DNA from: Adineta vaga
Lineage: Eukaryota > Rotifera
Direction: 5' to 3'
Assembly (NCBI GenBank): GCA_021613535.1
Contig: CP075494.1
Coordinates: 4,588,001-4,652,000, forward strand
DNA: 64,000 bases
The translations under genes were made by a program, and so were the position numbers. Positions 1 through 11,557 of the stretch are shown here, in pieces. Position 1 is the stretch's first letter; every line of letters begins with the position of its first letter. The notes under the pieces were generated by a model. It was not told where the DNA came from, made no database searches, and worked only from the letters and a program-made list of their open reading frames with translations.

Positions 1-1096
1 TTCGTGTATGTAGATGGGAAATACGTCAATACTCATATCTAAACATGCAACTACTCGACGAGTAAATGTTGCTGTTTGATCGTCACGATGATAATATTTT
101 TCGATTGTCAATGAGCGTTTGATATCTCGACGAAAAGCAACGTTAGAAAACAGTGATACATAGAAACTTGTCGCGAAAAATATATATGACAATAAATGAA
201 TCAATTCGGTAAATACATTTTCCATAGCCAAAAATAATGGTGATTTATACCAATGTTGTGTTATATTTTCATAAGTTAATTCAATTGCATATGGAACATA
301 TGTGATTACTGCAATAAGTGATTCTGCTATTAACATAATTGTTAATAGTTTATCCATCTGATTAATAATTGATCCATTGGAAATATTGATTGATGGTACA
401 ATTCTTCGTTGAGCAACACGTCGAACGCTTTTAAGAAGTAAAAACGCAAGTATAGACATACCAATTGCAGGACATAGAGATGAAAATATGACTTGAAAGT
501 AATTATCATAGTAACTATAGATACCTTCAGGAGGAGTACAGTTTCCATTGTTAATTCTATAGAAGATAAGCCGATGACCAATGAGTAGAAACCAAAAGAG
601 AGGAATTAGAAGAATCATTTTATAAGCTAAATTAACACGATTACTCCATCGTCGAAATTCTTAAATAAAAGAAAGCTAGATAGAATTCAAAGAGAAACAA
701 ATCGTATAAAAATTTACTATTTAACTGTTGCGCCGATAGAAGACGATCAATTGTTGCAAACGCAAATAAACTAAAACCAACCACATTTCCCCATATGGTG
801 CTAAATTGTCGAAGTTTACATATAACAACATATTGATTCATCAATGGAATTCCAAAACCTTTCTGAATTATTCGTGTCAATAATACAAAATTAAAATAAT
901 GAAAATCAGCTATTGCAGATGCAAATAAATATATTGAATAAGCTTGTTTACGAGATTTACGTGAACCATACACGATCATATTTCCTATACAGCCAATATT
1001 GCCAGTAAACCAAAGAAATAAACCCAACCAAATGTTTAATTGATAAGGAGCTATTAATAGAGAGTAACTGATCTCAATCATCGTACCATTCATCAT
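1..1096 (-). CDS. Rhodopsin-like 7TM receptor, 3' end outside window
   Basis: This is probably a class A G-protein-coupled receptor of the orphan, FMRFamide-like kind that is expanded in rotifers, acting at the plasma membrane. Exon 1 runs from 1096 to 726 and encodes a short extracellular N-terminus with an N-glycosylation site, TM1 (GNIGCIGNMIVY), TM2 and TM3 ending in a DRY-like TIDR. A 66-bp GT-AG intron (725-660) follows. Exon 2 runs from 659 to the window edge without a stop and encodes TM4-TM7, with an FYVSLFSN segment where NPxxY is expected in TM7. The start at the MMNG methionine pair is the first in frame. Seven hydrophobic segments and the exon fit make the family call firm; the ligand is unknown. 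The stop codon lies beyond base 1. Confidence 0.85.
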
Positions 1097-1903
1097 TAAA
1101 TGACTTCCACTGCATTCAATTTCTATAATATTTGTTTTCTAATAAAGTTCTATTAAAGATAAAAAATGACATATATTAAATTCCTGTTCGCATAATTAAA
1201 TTTTAACTTTTAAAAGAGCATAAGATGTCCTGAATAATGTCTTCTAACTATTTTCTCTACTCTTATCTGTGATGAATTGAAATGAGAATTAATTATGACT
1301 TTCATGTAAGTAAAGAGGAAACAGTATGCTCTCAGAAGGATTCTCAAACGAGAAAAAAAAGTTAAACATAGATACAAAGGTAAAAGATGAATAAAAAACG
1401 AATGACCAATTATAATCATGTAAGAATAACTATCTTGTATTCATTTGAATTATGACTTTGTACGAATGCATATTTGAATATGAAGCCATATGTATCAACA
1501 AGTAAATCTGTGAGTACAGATAATTAGAAAAAAAGGAAAGAAAATGGAATTTGAAAATACTTTCTTATAAGCTTTCGCCGAAGGATCCTACTGACGCATG
1601 TCAAAAAATGATAACAGATATTAATAATCGTGTTGTTGCATCTTTTGCAACTTTTTCTCTCATTTTTCTTTGATCTTTGAACTTGCTATAATTTTAAATT
1701 GTAAGAATCAATCGTCTGTGTACTCTAGAAACTATATGGTTTACTTATAATCAAACGATTGTATTCTGATTGGGTCTATATATTCACTTCATCTTTCAAT
1801 ATTGCATATTGAATAACCATAGTCTTTTATTATAAAAAGTAATGATTGTAATCATAAAATTCGTTCAACAAAAGTTTTATAAAAAAAAAGGAAAGAAACA
1901 TAA
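1097..1903. other. Intergenic, no gene seen
   Basis: AT-rich spacer between the upstream side of the receptor gene and the 3' end of the KY-like gene. Only short ORFs with no recognisable domain occur, including 1210-1419 on the minus strand, which is rich in Leu, Phe and Ile as chance ORFs in such DNA are. Confidence 0.5.
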
Positions 1904-3385
1904 TCAAGCCATATCAAACTTACAGACCGCTTGTAATTTCTCAGTTCTATCAAAAATAGCATAAACTGTAACGTCGCCTTCGACAACAACTTCTTTATTG
2001 AGTATTTGATTTTCAAAACCATATGTTGACATATTCTGTGTACCATTATGAATATTTACTGTAATTGCATCGGGTATATGCATTCGTATTGTCACTCGCT
2101 CTCCATGATATAAAATTCGACGAAATGGTTCAATTAATGTACATCGATGTTCATTAAATGGTCGATAAAGTGTTGGAAATAACGGAGCTTTATGAAGACC
2201 ATGAACTTTCAAACGCATATGAATCGCATCACGATAGTTTTGTTCCTTATCGGTTTTACCGTAGATTATCAAATCATATGTTCCTATAATAAACAAAACA
2301 AAAATAGATAACTACAGGAGGAAAAAATGATTTTAGTTTTTACCATCATTTGTTGCACTAAAATAACATCGAGTCATTTGATCTCGATGATCATATTGAC
2401 AAAGACTATGTAGATTTGGATATGTATCATCTCCAACTTTCATTGTTGTCATTAATGTTACATTAGGTGATGGTGTTTTAATAACGACTTCAAATAATGG
2501 TTGATTCGTTTCAATAACACATCGTTGAGGATAAATCAATTTCAAATTTAATCGATAATAAACAGATTTAACAATCGGTAAATCTAAAAATTGTTGTTTA
2601 GTTAAAGAAGGCGAAAGTAATTGCCACATATCTTCCGTAGGTAAATGAGTGTAGATTAATTGATCAGGTGATGTTAGAAAATAAAATTCTTCAAGTTTCT
2701 TTTCATTCGAACTACCCGCACCCCATGTTGCATCAAGTAAATACCAGTGACCACTGAGTTTAACTGCATTCCAAACATGTGTAGCTTGTTGAAGAGTATC
2801 ACCGATTCGAAACCAATTTTCTTTAACATGACCAGGAATATTCACGCATTCTATATTCAATAGACGGCAAAATTCACTAAATAAATGTGTAAAACCACGG
2901 CATACACCAGTTCGAGTACGAAATACAACGTCAGCTGCATTATCAGCTTGACCAGTGACATATTTTATATTTTTTGTAATCCAATAAAAGATAAGCCATG
3001 TACGAATAAGATCATTTTGAGAGTAGTTTTCGATTTTTTTGACTAGTTCTGCGATAGAACTGACATTATTACATTGAGAATCAATATATTGACGATGTTT
3101 TTCATTTGAAAGAAGATCTTGACGCAGATTCTCTTTCTTCGATTCATTAATAGTCCGTTTTTCGTCAGGTATTAGTGTTATTTCCTTGCTCACGTCTGGA
3201 TTCATATGGGATGAAACAACATGAGATGATGGTAATGTTTGATCAGAATCAGTACGTAGATTGACAAGACTTGTCTGAATCGATACTTCATGTTTTGTGA
3301 CAGTAGGAAGAGTAGATGGTTCGTTTACTAAAGCAGTTATTGGAACAACATGAGGTTGATTTGGTATTGACGAACCACATCCCAT
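1904..3385 (-). CDS. Kyphoscoliosis (KY)-like transglutaminase-fold protein with myristoylation motif
   Basis: Cytoplasmic protein of the KY/hillarin type with a transglutaminase-core cysteine-peptidase fold. Exon 1 is 3385-2344, a 60-bp intron occupies 2343-2284 and exon 2 is 2283-1904, giving 473 residues in one clean frame. The start at 3385 is preferred over an upstream in-frame ATG (3490) because it gives MGCGSS, an N-myristoylation consensus with a palmitoylatable Cys; the 35 residues before it look untranslated. The catalytic triad is visible: Cys162 in GVCRGF, His203 in THVWNAV and Asp218 in LLDATWG. A low-complexity polar stretch of about 90 residues precedes the domain. The C-terminal 250 residues contain beta-rich repeats as in KY relatives. 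Whether it has protease activity is unknown; KY-type proteins act in cytoskeletal or adhesion settings. Confidence 0.82.
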
Positions 3386-3835
3386 TTTTGTCTTCTCTTT
3401 CTTATGAATTGGAAAAGTAAAAAACCTGTTTGCTTTCTGTAAGTGGAGCTTTTTATTGTTACTCGGCGAATGAGTCAATAAAGATAACAAAAATAATTGT
3501 CCTTACATATGAAAAAAAGCATCGCACGCCGATACAATATTAAACACACAGAAGAAAGTAGTTGATATATTTCTTGTCAACATCATTTCTTTTCTCCTAA
3601 ATTTAATGAATCATATTATTATAGTTCTATATTTTATCTTTACAATCTCGATATATTTTTAGTAATGATGTGATGTAATAGTCAGCATCTATATCAACAC
3701 CCACACCCACCCTCAAGATATTTTCAAAGCGTATGGTCTCAATCTTGAACGTTCCTTGAGAAATCTGATCAGATCAGATCTATCTTTTCATACATATATA
3801 TATATATATATCTTCATGTTTATTCAAGTCCTATA
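3386..3835. other. Intergenic with TA tract
   Basis: Spacer upstream of the KY-like gene and downstream of the 2H phosphoesterase gene. It holds a CCCACA-type tract near 3700 and a (TA)n run at about 3791-3811. No coding region is supported. Confidence 0.5.
3696..3713 (+). repeat. Telomere-like CCCACA tract
   Basis: A short run of about two and a half CCCACA units followed by CCACCC, the complement of the TGTGGG telomere repeat known from bdelloid rotifers. It lies between two genes and is too short to be a chromosome end. It may be a scar of break repair, a promoter-linked element or chance. Confidence 0.45.
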
Positions 3836-4522
3836 TCAAAGTTTAAATCGATGTAAAGATTTAACAATTTTCTCCTTTAAATACCAATCATTAAAAACTA
3901 ATTCCATTTCGTTCACTGTCATTGTACCAAAATCATAATCTCGATAATTTTCAAGCACTTTTAAAAATTTGTCTTTGGCAATAAATGGTTTTCGAAATCG
4001 AACAACAGTAGCATGTGCTGCTTGAATTGAATATCGTTTATCTATGTCCTGTTGTAATGAAGAAGCTTTAAATGCTGTTTTGAGTTTATTACGAAGTTCA
4101 TTAAATGACGATTGTTTTGGAAATCCTTGAATCATTATACATGATGATGATGCTGTGATACCTTTAAAATGAATTTCCAATTTTCCTTCTAAGAAGAGAT
4201 ATTCACGAATAAGATCAATATAATCTTGAATTGAAAGTTGATCTAAATCAAATCCTTCGTGACATGAAATAATTGGTAAAACAGTAATATGAATATCAGA
4301 CGATGGATAATAATATTGATCAGGTTCAATTGTATGTAAATCCGTAAGAAACTTCTGAATTTGACGATTAATATGTTCATCTGGTTTGATAATCAGTGTT
4401 ATACCAAATCGTTTATCAACTAATGAATCAATCATAGGATCTGTTTCATATTGATCAGATTGAATTTTTTCAATTGAATCCATATAAAGTTTATTATAAA
4501 TGTTGATTAATTCGATAGACAT
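3836..4522 (-). CDS. 2H phosphoesterase (2'-5' RNA ligase / cyclic phosphodiesterase family)
   Basis: A 228-residue intronless protein of the 2H phosphoesterase superfamily, whose members hydrolyse or form 2',5' or 2',3'-cyclic phosphate bonds. The two defining HxT motifs are present and well spaced: His78-Ile-Thr80 and His170-Ala-Thr172, each inside a beta-strand-like context (IHITVLP and HATVVRF). The length matches bacterial members. The start at 4522 is the first ATG of the open frame, with AT-rich DNA before it. The absence of introns, and a layout that I recall as close to proteins annotated in Bacteroidetes, suggest acquisition from bacteria; that is an inference that needs a tree. No signal peptide is visible, so it is probably cytosolic. 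The substrate cannot be read from the sequence. Confidence 0.85.
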   Translation of the reverse strand: MSIELINIYNKLYMDSIEKIQSDQYETDPMIDSLVDKRFGITLIIKPDEHINRQIQKFLTDLHTIEPDQYYYPSSDIHITVLPIISCHEGFDLDQLSIQDYIDLIREYLFLEGKLEIHFKGITASSSCIMIQGFPKQSSFNELRNKLKTAFKASSLQQDIDKRYSIQAAHATVVRFRKPFIAKDKFLKVLENYRDYDFGTMTVNEMELVFNDWYLKEKIVKSLHRFKL

Positions 4523-6087
4523 TTTCTAAAGATTTTAAATGATCAGTAAGACATTGAATAGTGACTACGAAAGAAAAACACGTGGACGAGAAAAGAAAAA
4601 GTAATTTTCTCTTTCATAACAAAACAAAGCCATTGAATCACGTTGCATATAGTCATATATATATGCGTTGCCATACAGTAATCGTTTTGGTCGCTATAGA
4701 ACGACTCTTTCACTATTGAGAAAATAAACTTTATCATTATCATACAAATGAATGGCGAATTATAAACAAATTAAATAATACTTAGAAGAATGTGAGTGAT
4801 AATGAGTCATAGACATTCTCAAAATGTTTGTTTTATTAATGAACGATAGGAATTTTATTTCATTTGGGTTTATAAGTTGATTTGTAAATATATCTATTGA
4901 TTATCTATCAATATAGTGAATAACAGATTAATACTCCGACATTCTCGAAGTTTTAGCACAATGCAAAATTGCTATAAGAGAACACAACCACATAGTTAGT
5001 AAATTTTGTTTCATTATGGATATGTCTAAAGTGGAAAAATGGAATAGAAAAAGAACATGAGATGTTTCTCATCGGATCAAATCAAATACTATTTGAAACT
5101 AATTTACTGTGCATTTTCGGTCTACTTTTCGATGCTATTCATCCTATGTTTGATTAGAATCTTGAGATCATTGTCAGTTATGCAATTATGTGAATGACTA
5201 GGTTTTCAGTTTCATCGAAAAACTACTTTAACACTTTTTTGAATCATTATGAGGATAAGCATTACCCTCAGGAGATTTCGATGATCTCTACAAACTATGG
5301 TCATTAATAACTGTAATATGATTTTAGATGATAATCGTAAAGATTTATCAAAACAATATTTAATAGCTATTGATGTCGAAACATCTATTGAAACAAAACT
5401 ATGTTTCCTTAATTATTTTTGATTTCCTATATTGTTCATAAAGTTTTTTTGTTTAATTGATCGAGTTCTAGTAGAATTTGAAACCCTATTCTAGCTTAAA
5501 GAATGATATTCGCCTGCGTCCGTATCATGCATGTTCAAAACCGAACTTTAATAAAGAGTTTAAAGCTGTGTGGGTCGGGGTACAAATCACAGTGTCTCTA
5601 TACATATGCACTCACATCCACCCTTTTTAAACATTGAATTTCATTCCTGTGAATAAAAGTATCTACTTTGACTACGAAAATGGATGTTTACTTATGCTTA
5701 TCTATATTCAAATAAAGAAGGGAAGATCTGATAGTTAATCAAGATACCAGAAGATGTCGTGCAATAATTCACATGGTAATACTTCCGTTTGTTTCAAACA
5801 AATTCTAGTCAATTGTATATATGTCATTTTTATCAAAAGAAGATAGAAAATCGTTTGAATCAGAAAAGATGTGTCATGACAAAGAGAACGAGAAAATATC
5901 TATCAAAGTATGGCTATATATATATATATCGTATTAGTCTGATTCGAACTGATGAAAACAAACATGAAACGACAGAAACATAATTCTAATCAAATACGTA
6001 AGTTTGAATATTTGTTTTGTTTTCATTTGAAATTATTCTTTTTCTTTTTTAGAAAAATTGAAAAAGATAAAGTAAGAAAAGTTATTT
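4523..6087. other. Long intergenic region, one small ORF
   Basis: About 1.5 kb without a convincing gene. A 41-codon ORF at 5297-5422 (+) has a coding-like composition (DDNRKDLSKQYLIAIDVET) and could be an exon or relic of an unrecognised gene. A G-rich GTGTGGGTCGGGG stretch lies near 5567-5580. Short ORFs near 4543-4743 (-) and 5789-6242 (+) have no supporting features except where they run into the F-box relic. Confidence 0.4.
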
Positions 6088-7627
6088 TGATCGAACGAAA
6101 TGATCTTTTTCGTCTTGTAGAACGATTACTTGTTTTGAGAATTTATCCAATGAAATATTCTATGAAATATTTGCTTATCTCGATGGCTTTAATATTTTCA
6201 TGGTATTTCATACTCTTAATAATCGATTCGAAAATCTTCTGATCAATTCATCAATGTCAATGAAATGTGAAATAACTTCAACAACGAATCTCGATTCTTT
6301 TTATGAATCGTTTCTTTATTCATGTAAACGACAAATACTTTCATTGGAATTTCATGATCAATTAGAGTCTCAAGATCTATTTGGGTACGATACAAACATC
6401 TGACATGTTAAATACTGAACTTCAAAGAATCTTTCGTTATCAAAATGATCCTATGCGACAACAAGCTATCATGCAGTTGCAATATGCTTTACAATTTTAT
6501 CCCAATATAACTGGAATGAATGCTGAACAACTGCAAGTTATACTACAGCAACAACAGAACGTTTTGAATGCTTGGCAAAATATCTTGTTCAAGATCGATT
6601 AGCTCTAGTACAATTGGTATCTTTTATGATGGATCTATTCAAAATCTATCAGAATGAAGGTGAACAAGACTTCATTCAACGACGTGATGGTATCATATTT
6701 CAACAGCAAACTGACAAATGGATATTTCCGAATGTTTATTTGACGTCATTATCATCGCAGAAAGAAGAAATTTCTTCAACGGTTGAACCAATTGATATAC
6801 CAACTGAGCTGATTGAACAGGTGATGAAGGAGCCATTACCTGAACGAAAACCTCCATCTCGAATAACGACTGAAAAAGATGAAAACAATCCAACTTGTTT
6901 TCCTAGTAAAGCTAATCATATTGAATCAGCAGAAAATATGAGTATCAATGTACATCCAACAACTTCATCTATATCAAAAGAATGACCTAACGATCATCCG
7001 CGGAAAAGTAAGATATTTCTTTTGAAAGAAAATTACTCATTTTCATTCTACTCTCCTTTCCGAATAGAGAACGAAAGTATTGAATCCACTCATGTCATTC
7101 AATCGCATACTGGTACTGTTGATTATTCAAAATTTACTTCAATTGAAGTAGCCAGATTCGAACGTATTCGTGTATCAACTCTAACTGGCTCAGATATGTG
7201 TCCCTTATCACTATCTTCAATTACAATTCATCCAACTACAGGTACAATCGATCATAATATTGGTCGCCAAGGAGAAGAGATTGTATTTCGCTTTTTACAA
7301 TGGAAATATCCAAAGGCACAGATTGAATGGATGAATAATGAACAGGAATCAGGTCTTCCATATGATATTCGATTAAAAAGAAAAGATCAAATGGAAATGA
7401 TCGAAGTAAAAACAACAACAGATCCTGATCAACATACATTTCAAATCTCAATTGAAGAAATGAAATGTTTACTTCAACATCCTAAGAATTATCATATCTA
7501 TCGTGTATAGTATTCAGAAGATCCTGATTCGATAAAAATAACCATATTAAGTCGAGTAAATTATCATTTAGAACATAAACAACTTGCACTGTGTATGACA
7601 ATTATGCAAAAAAACGATGAACTTTGA
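6088..7627 (+). pseudogene. Broken F-box / DUF3883 (NO VEIN-type) chimeric gene
   Basis: The frame at about 6124-6403 encodes an F-box-like start (LSNEIFYEIFAYLDGF then FHTLNNRFENLLINSS), a pattern common in rotifer F-box/LRR proteins, and ends in a stop. From 6381 a second frame begins; it shifts by one base near 6590. Further on, an in-frame TGA stands at 6983-6985 just before a plausible intron (about 7011-7069) whose flanking phases fit if the TGA is ignored. The 3' part (about 7250-7627) is a DUF3883 domain (IGRQGEEIVFRFL, LPYDI, IEVKTTT; a PD-(D/E)XK-like fold) and is interrupted by TAG at 7508-7510, after which the same frame stays coding to TGA at 7625-7627. At least three lesions show that it is dead. 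The F-box and DUF3883 parts may come from two genes joined by rearrangement. Confidence 0.65.
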
Positions 7628-8108
7628 AAATATGATGAGCTATTTTTTTTTATCTTTCATATTTCATATTATTAATTCAGATACAATAAAATTTGTTACA
7701 GGAGTTCGAATATGATGTAAAGTATCAAAGTTGAAATGAGTCGTCGTCAAATATGAGAGTGTAAATTATTCGGCAATATAACAATGTATAACATATCTTT
7801 CTTCTGTATTCCTATAAAACGGGAAAATGCATTTGAAAAATCATATTCTCTAAATTAATATAAACTACATATAGACCAATAATAAATAGGAGTAATTTAT
7901 CATACATCTTTGTTTCTATTTTTAAGGAAGAAATTCGAATCAAGCTATACTATACATACCTATTTGCAAAGCACATAACAAGTATAGTTAAACAAAACAA
8001 ATTGCCTGGTTTGCTTTTGGCACACAAACAGAACGGTAAAATAAAATGTAGGCTGTTGACAAGACGATTTTTCTTTTCGTTTCATTTTAGAATTTTATAT
8101 AAAGAAAA
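7628..8108. other. Intergenic, probable promoter region
   Basis: Spacer between the DUF3883 relic and the ADP-ribosyltransferase gene on the same strand. It is AT-rich with no ORF of note and presumably holds the promoter of the downstream gene. Confidence 0.4.
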
Positions 8109-10660
8109 ATGGCTGCAAGTATTACATCAAATAATGAGATTGATATGAAAGAAAATAGTATGAATCTTGAATTAGTGAGTATCGTATGGCTCGATGACAA
8201 TGATAATAATATGAAAAATCAAATTATTCAAGAAAAATTACGATCTATTATTAATCATATAATAAAATTTCATGATATTAAAGAATGTCAACAATATATT
8301 GAACAACAATCGAAAGATCATCGATTAGTAGTTGTTGTTAATGATCAGCAGGGAAAAGTAATTGTACCAACTATTCATATACTTCGACAAATTTCGTCCA
8401 TCTTTATTTATTGTACGGATAAAAAAGGAAATCAACGATGGATTTCGAAGTATCCTAAGGTAAATTTTGAAATGAACCATATATATATATATTTTTTTTT
8501 TTTCTTTTAATATACTTATAGATCAAAGCAATCGTTACTAAACTGGATGAACTTATATCTCATATACAAACAAATTATAAAATTCAGAAAAAAGTTGAAG
8601 AACCTTTATCAATCAATATTTTTACTACAAATACTAATAATAATGTTGGTAAAGCAACAACAGGAGTTAATGGTCAATTTGTTTTTTCACAAGTTCTTAT
8701 CGATTGCATTCTGCGAATGAAATCTAATCAAAGTGATAAAAATGAATTAATCTCGTGTTGTATCAATCAATATCTCGGTAATAAAGATGAACTTAATAAT
8801 CTTCGTGAATTTCGAGAATCTTATTCATCAAAAAACGCTTTATGGTGGTACACACGTGAATCATTCTTTTACAAAACTCTCAATGCAGCATTGCGTACAC
8901 AAAATATTCATATGATCTTTCTTTTTCGTTCGTATATTGCCGATATTTATCGTCAACTTCAAGAATATCAAACAACACATCTTTCGTGTGTTTATCGAAG
9001 TCAGTTCATGTCTAATGATGAATTCGAAGTCCTTAAACAATGGCCTGGACAATTTATTTCCATTAATTCTTTCTTTTCAACGAGTACTAATCGATCGATG
9101 GCTCTCTCATTTCTTAGCAATTCAACATCATCCGATATGAAACAAATCTTATTCGAGATTCATGCTGATCCACAGATGGTTACAACAAAACCATTTGCAG
9201 ATATTACTATGCATAGTTATTTTCCAAATGAAGATGAAGTTTTGTTCATGTTTGGTTCTATCTTTCGTTTGAATAGTATACATCTTGAAGGAGAAAATCT
9301 GTGGATTATTCAAATGGATCTATGCAGTGATGATGATACTGCTTTAAAACAAGTTCTTCAGTATAGGAAAAGTCAAAATGGAGTTGGAGAAACAAATCTT
9401 CGAACATTGGGAAAGATATTGACAAGAATGGGTAAATTCGATTTAGCTGAGAAATATTTCTTACGTTTTATTCATGAATTTCCACCAAATCATCCATTTC
9501 TTGTTATTCTTTACGATGAACTAGCTGAAGTCACTGCACAAAATGGTCAATATGATAAAAGCATGGAATGGGAAAACAAAGCAATTAAAATTAAAGAACA
9601 AATTCAACCTGGTCGAACTATCAATGTACAGAAAGCTAATAAAATTCTTGGTAAAAAGTTATAATAAATAACAAATAAATCATTTTTCTTTTCTATTATA
9701 GTTCCACATATTCCTGCCAAGACAAAGTGGATGCAAATGGGTATTACAGTAGCTGGAGGACATGGGAATGGAAATAAACTCAATCAACTCCATGGACCTA
9801 TAGGTCTTTTTATAGATAAAAATCGAACTATTACAATTGCGGATTGTTTAAATAATCGTATAGTAGAATGGAGAAATAGTGCAACAAGTGGTCAAATAGT
9901 AGCCGGTGGACATGAAGCAGGGCGTCGAACTGATCAATTAAATGGACCAACAGATGTTATTATTGATAATGAAAATCTTATTATTAGTGATTCAAAAAAT
10001 GAACAAGTCATTCGATGGCCTCATCGAAATGGCAAAAGTGGAGAAGTGATACTCTCGGATTTAGTTTGCCAACGATTAACCCTTGATTCTCATGGATTTA
10101 TCTATGTATCTAACAGTGAATTACATGAAGTTAGACGATATCATTTAGGTGATACAGTCGGAACAATAGTAGCGGGTGGTAATGGAGCAGGAGATGATCT
10201 TGATCAGCTCCATTGGCCAACGTTTATTTTTGTTGATGAAGATCAATCCATATATGTATCGGACAATGGTAATCATCGTGTTATGATGTGGAAAAAGAAT
10301 GCAAAAGAAGGAACCATTGTAGCTGGTGGCCGAGGTCAAGGTGATAAATTGACACAATTGTCTAATCCTGATGGATTAATCGTAGATTCATTAGGAAACA
10401 TCTATGTTGCTGATAATACAAATCATCGTGTGATGCGCTTTTATAAAGGAATAGCACAGGGAACGATTGTTTCTGGTGGATATGGTTCAGGAAACGAAGC
10501 TAATCAATTACAGAATCCTCAAGGTTTATCATTTGATGAAGATGGTAATCTTTACGTAGTCGATTGGGGAAATCATCGAGTACAAAGATTTGATATTGAA
10601 CAAGATGATGATTCAACAGTACACATTAGTCATACAGTTTGTTTCTCATTATTCAATTGA
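8109..10660 (+). CDS. ADP-ribosyltransferase - TPR - NHL-repeat fusion protein
   Basis: Three exons (8109-8459, 8522-9650, 9702-10660) with 62- and 51-bp GT-AG introns join in frame into about 812 residues. Residues 1-180 form a conserved but unnamed N-terminal region. Residues about 183-370 are an R-S-E class mono-ADP-ribosyltransferase: Arg276 in CVYRSQ, STS at 303-305 in FFSTSTN, and the catalytic ExE pair Glu354/Glu356 in NEDEVLF. A TPR-like helical pair follows near 410-480. The rest, about 500-812, is at least five NHL repeats (IVAGG... LNGP... IYVSDNGNHRV) forming a beta-propeller. ART domains move ADP-ribose from NAD to Arg on target proteins; the propeller probably binds partners. 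There is no signal peptide. This architecture is typical of bdelloid paralogue families. Targets are unknown. Confidence 0.87.
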
Positions 10661-11095
10661 ATGAAAAAAAAATTGCTAAAGAAGCACAGTTATCCTAGTA
10701 ATATAGTATTTCTGTCGTTTTCTTTATAATTAACACATCTTTTCAGTATTATGCGTATCTCTACTCTTTACTCCTTATCAACTTAGGTGTCTATACTTCA
10801 CTCGGAATTAACACTCTTCATTGTTTAGTAAGAGCAACTAAATTGTTTCTTTGTTCAGAAAGAAAAAAAACGAAATAACACAATGTATATTTATATAATA
10901 GTTTAATATTAAAAGCGTTTTTCATCGTTATCTTCAACGTATTTTACTAGTCGTTGTCATGGTTGTTAAAAGACTTTTGCTCGAATGAATTGTTTTAATT
11001 CTGATCGAAATAGTTTTGACGTTGATATGTTAATAAGTATTGTACAAGAATATTCGATATACACCATACAATATACAACATTGTTTACAAAGAAT
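10661..11095. other. Intergenic, no gene seen
   Basis: AT-rich spacer between two convergent units (the ART/NHL gene and the receptor relic). Nothing is recognised. Confidence 0.45.
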
Positions 11096-11557
11096 TCAAT
11101 TGCTATTTGCACAGATGATTTTAATGATCAATCGACGAGCAATTGTTTGTAAACTCCATTGACGATGAAGTGCATGACGAGAACTGACAAGATATCGATC
11201 GATGCTAAGATTGTGAAATAGTGTGGCATAGCAACAATTGTAAAAGTGAAATAATAAAGAAGTTTACAAAACCAATGGAACATATTGTATGTGTTGATAT
11301 CAAAACCAAAATGAAGTATTCGTGTTAGATCACTGAAGTTAAATGTAAATAATTGTAAAATAGCACAAGCTATGAAATACATTGAACATGGACTTTTTTT
11401 GTAAATGTGCTTGAGAAAAGACGATAATGTTAAGGATGTATCCGATATTACCGATGATTAGTGTAAAGCCTAGAGCATATTGTGTAAATAATTTGTTATA
11501 AAGATAGATTTGATGAATCATAATAGATTGATTAGTAGTTAGTGTTGTATTGTTCAT
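11096..11557 (-). pseudogene. Truncated, frameshifted 7TM receptor relic
   Basis: The sequence encodes the N-terminus and TM1-TM3 of a rhodopsin-like receptor related in style to the gene at 1-1096 (GFTLIIGNIGYILNIIVF in TM1). Two frameshifts are visible: one in a run of A near 11388, where the PCSMYFIACA segment resumes in another frame, and one near 11196, where the reading IDRYLVSSRHALHRQW resumes after the TM3 end. The frame then stops at 11096-11098 and TM4-TM7 are absent. It is a pseudogene, either a dead tandem or dispersed copy. Confidence 0.75.

Noticed and set aside
3386-3490. Upstream start of the KY-like gene
   Set aside because: The added residues are unlike the protein and would bury the MGCGSS motif.
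3791-3811. TA tract and other TA/GATA/CT microsatellites as CRISPR-like or functional arrays
   Set aside because: They are simple microsatellites; there are no spaced repeats and this is a eukaryotic genome.
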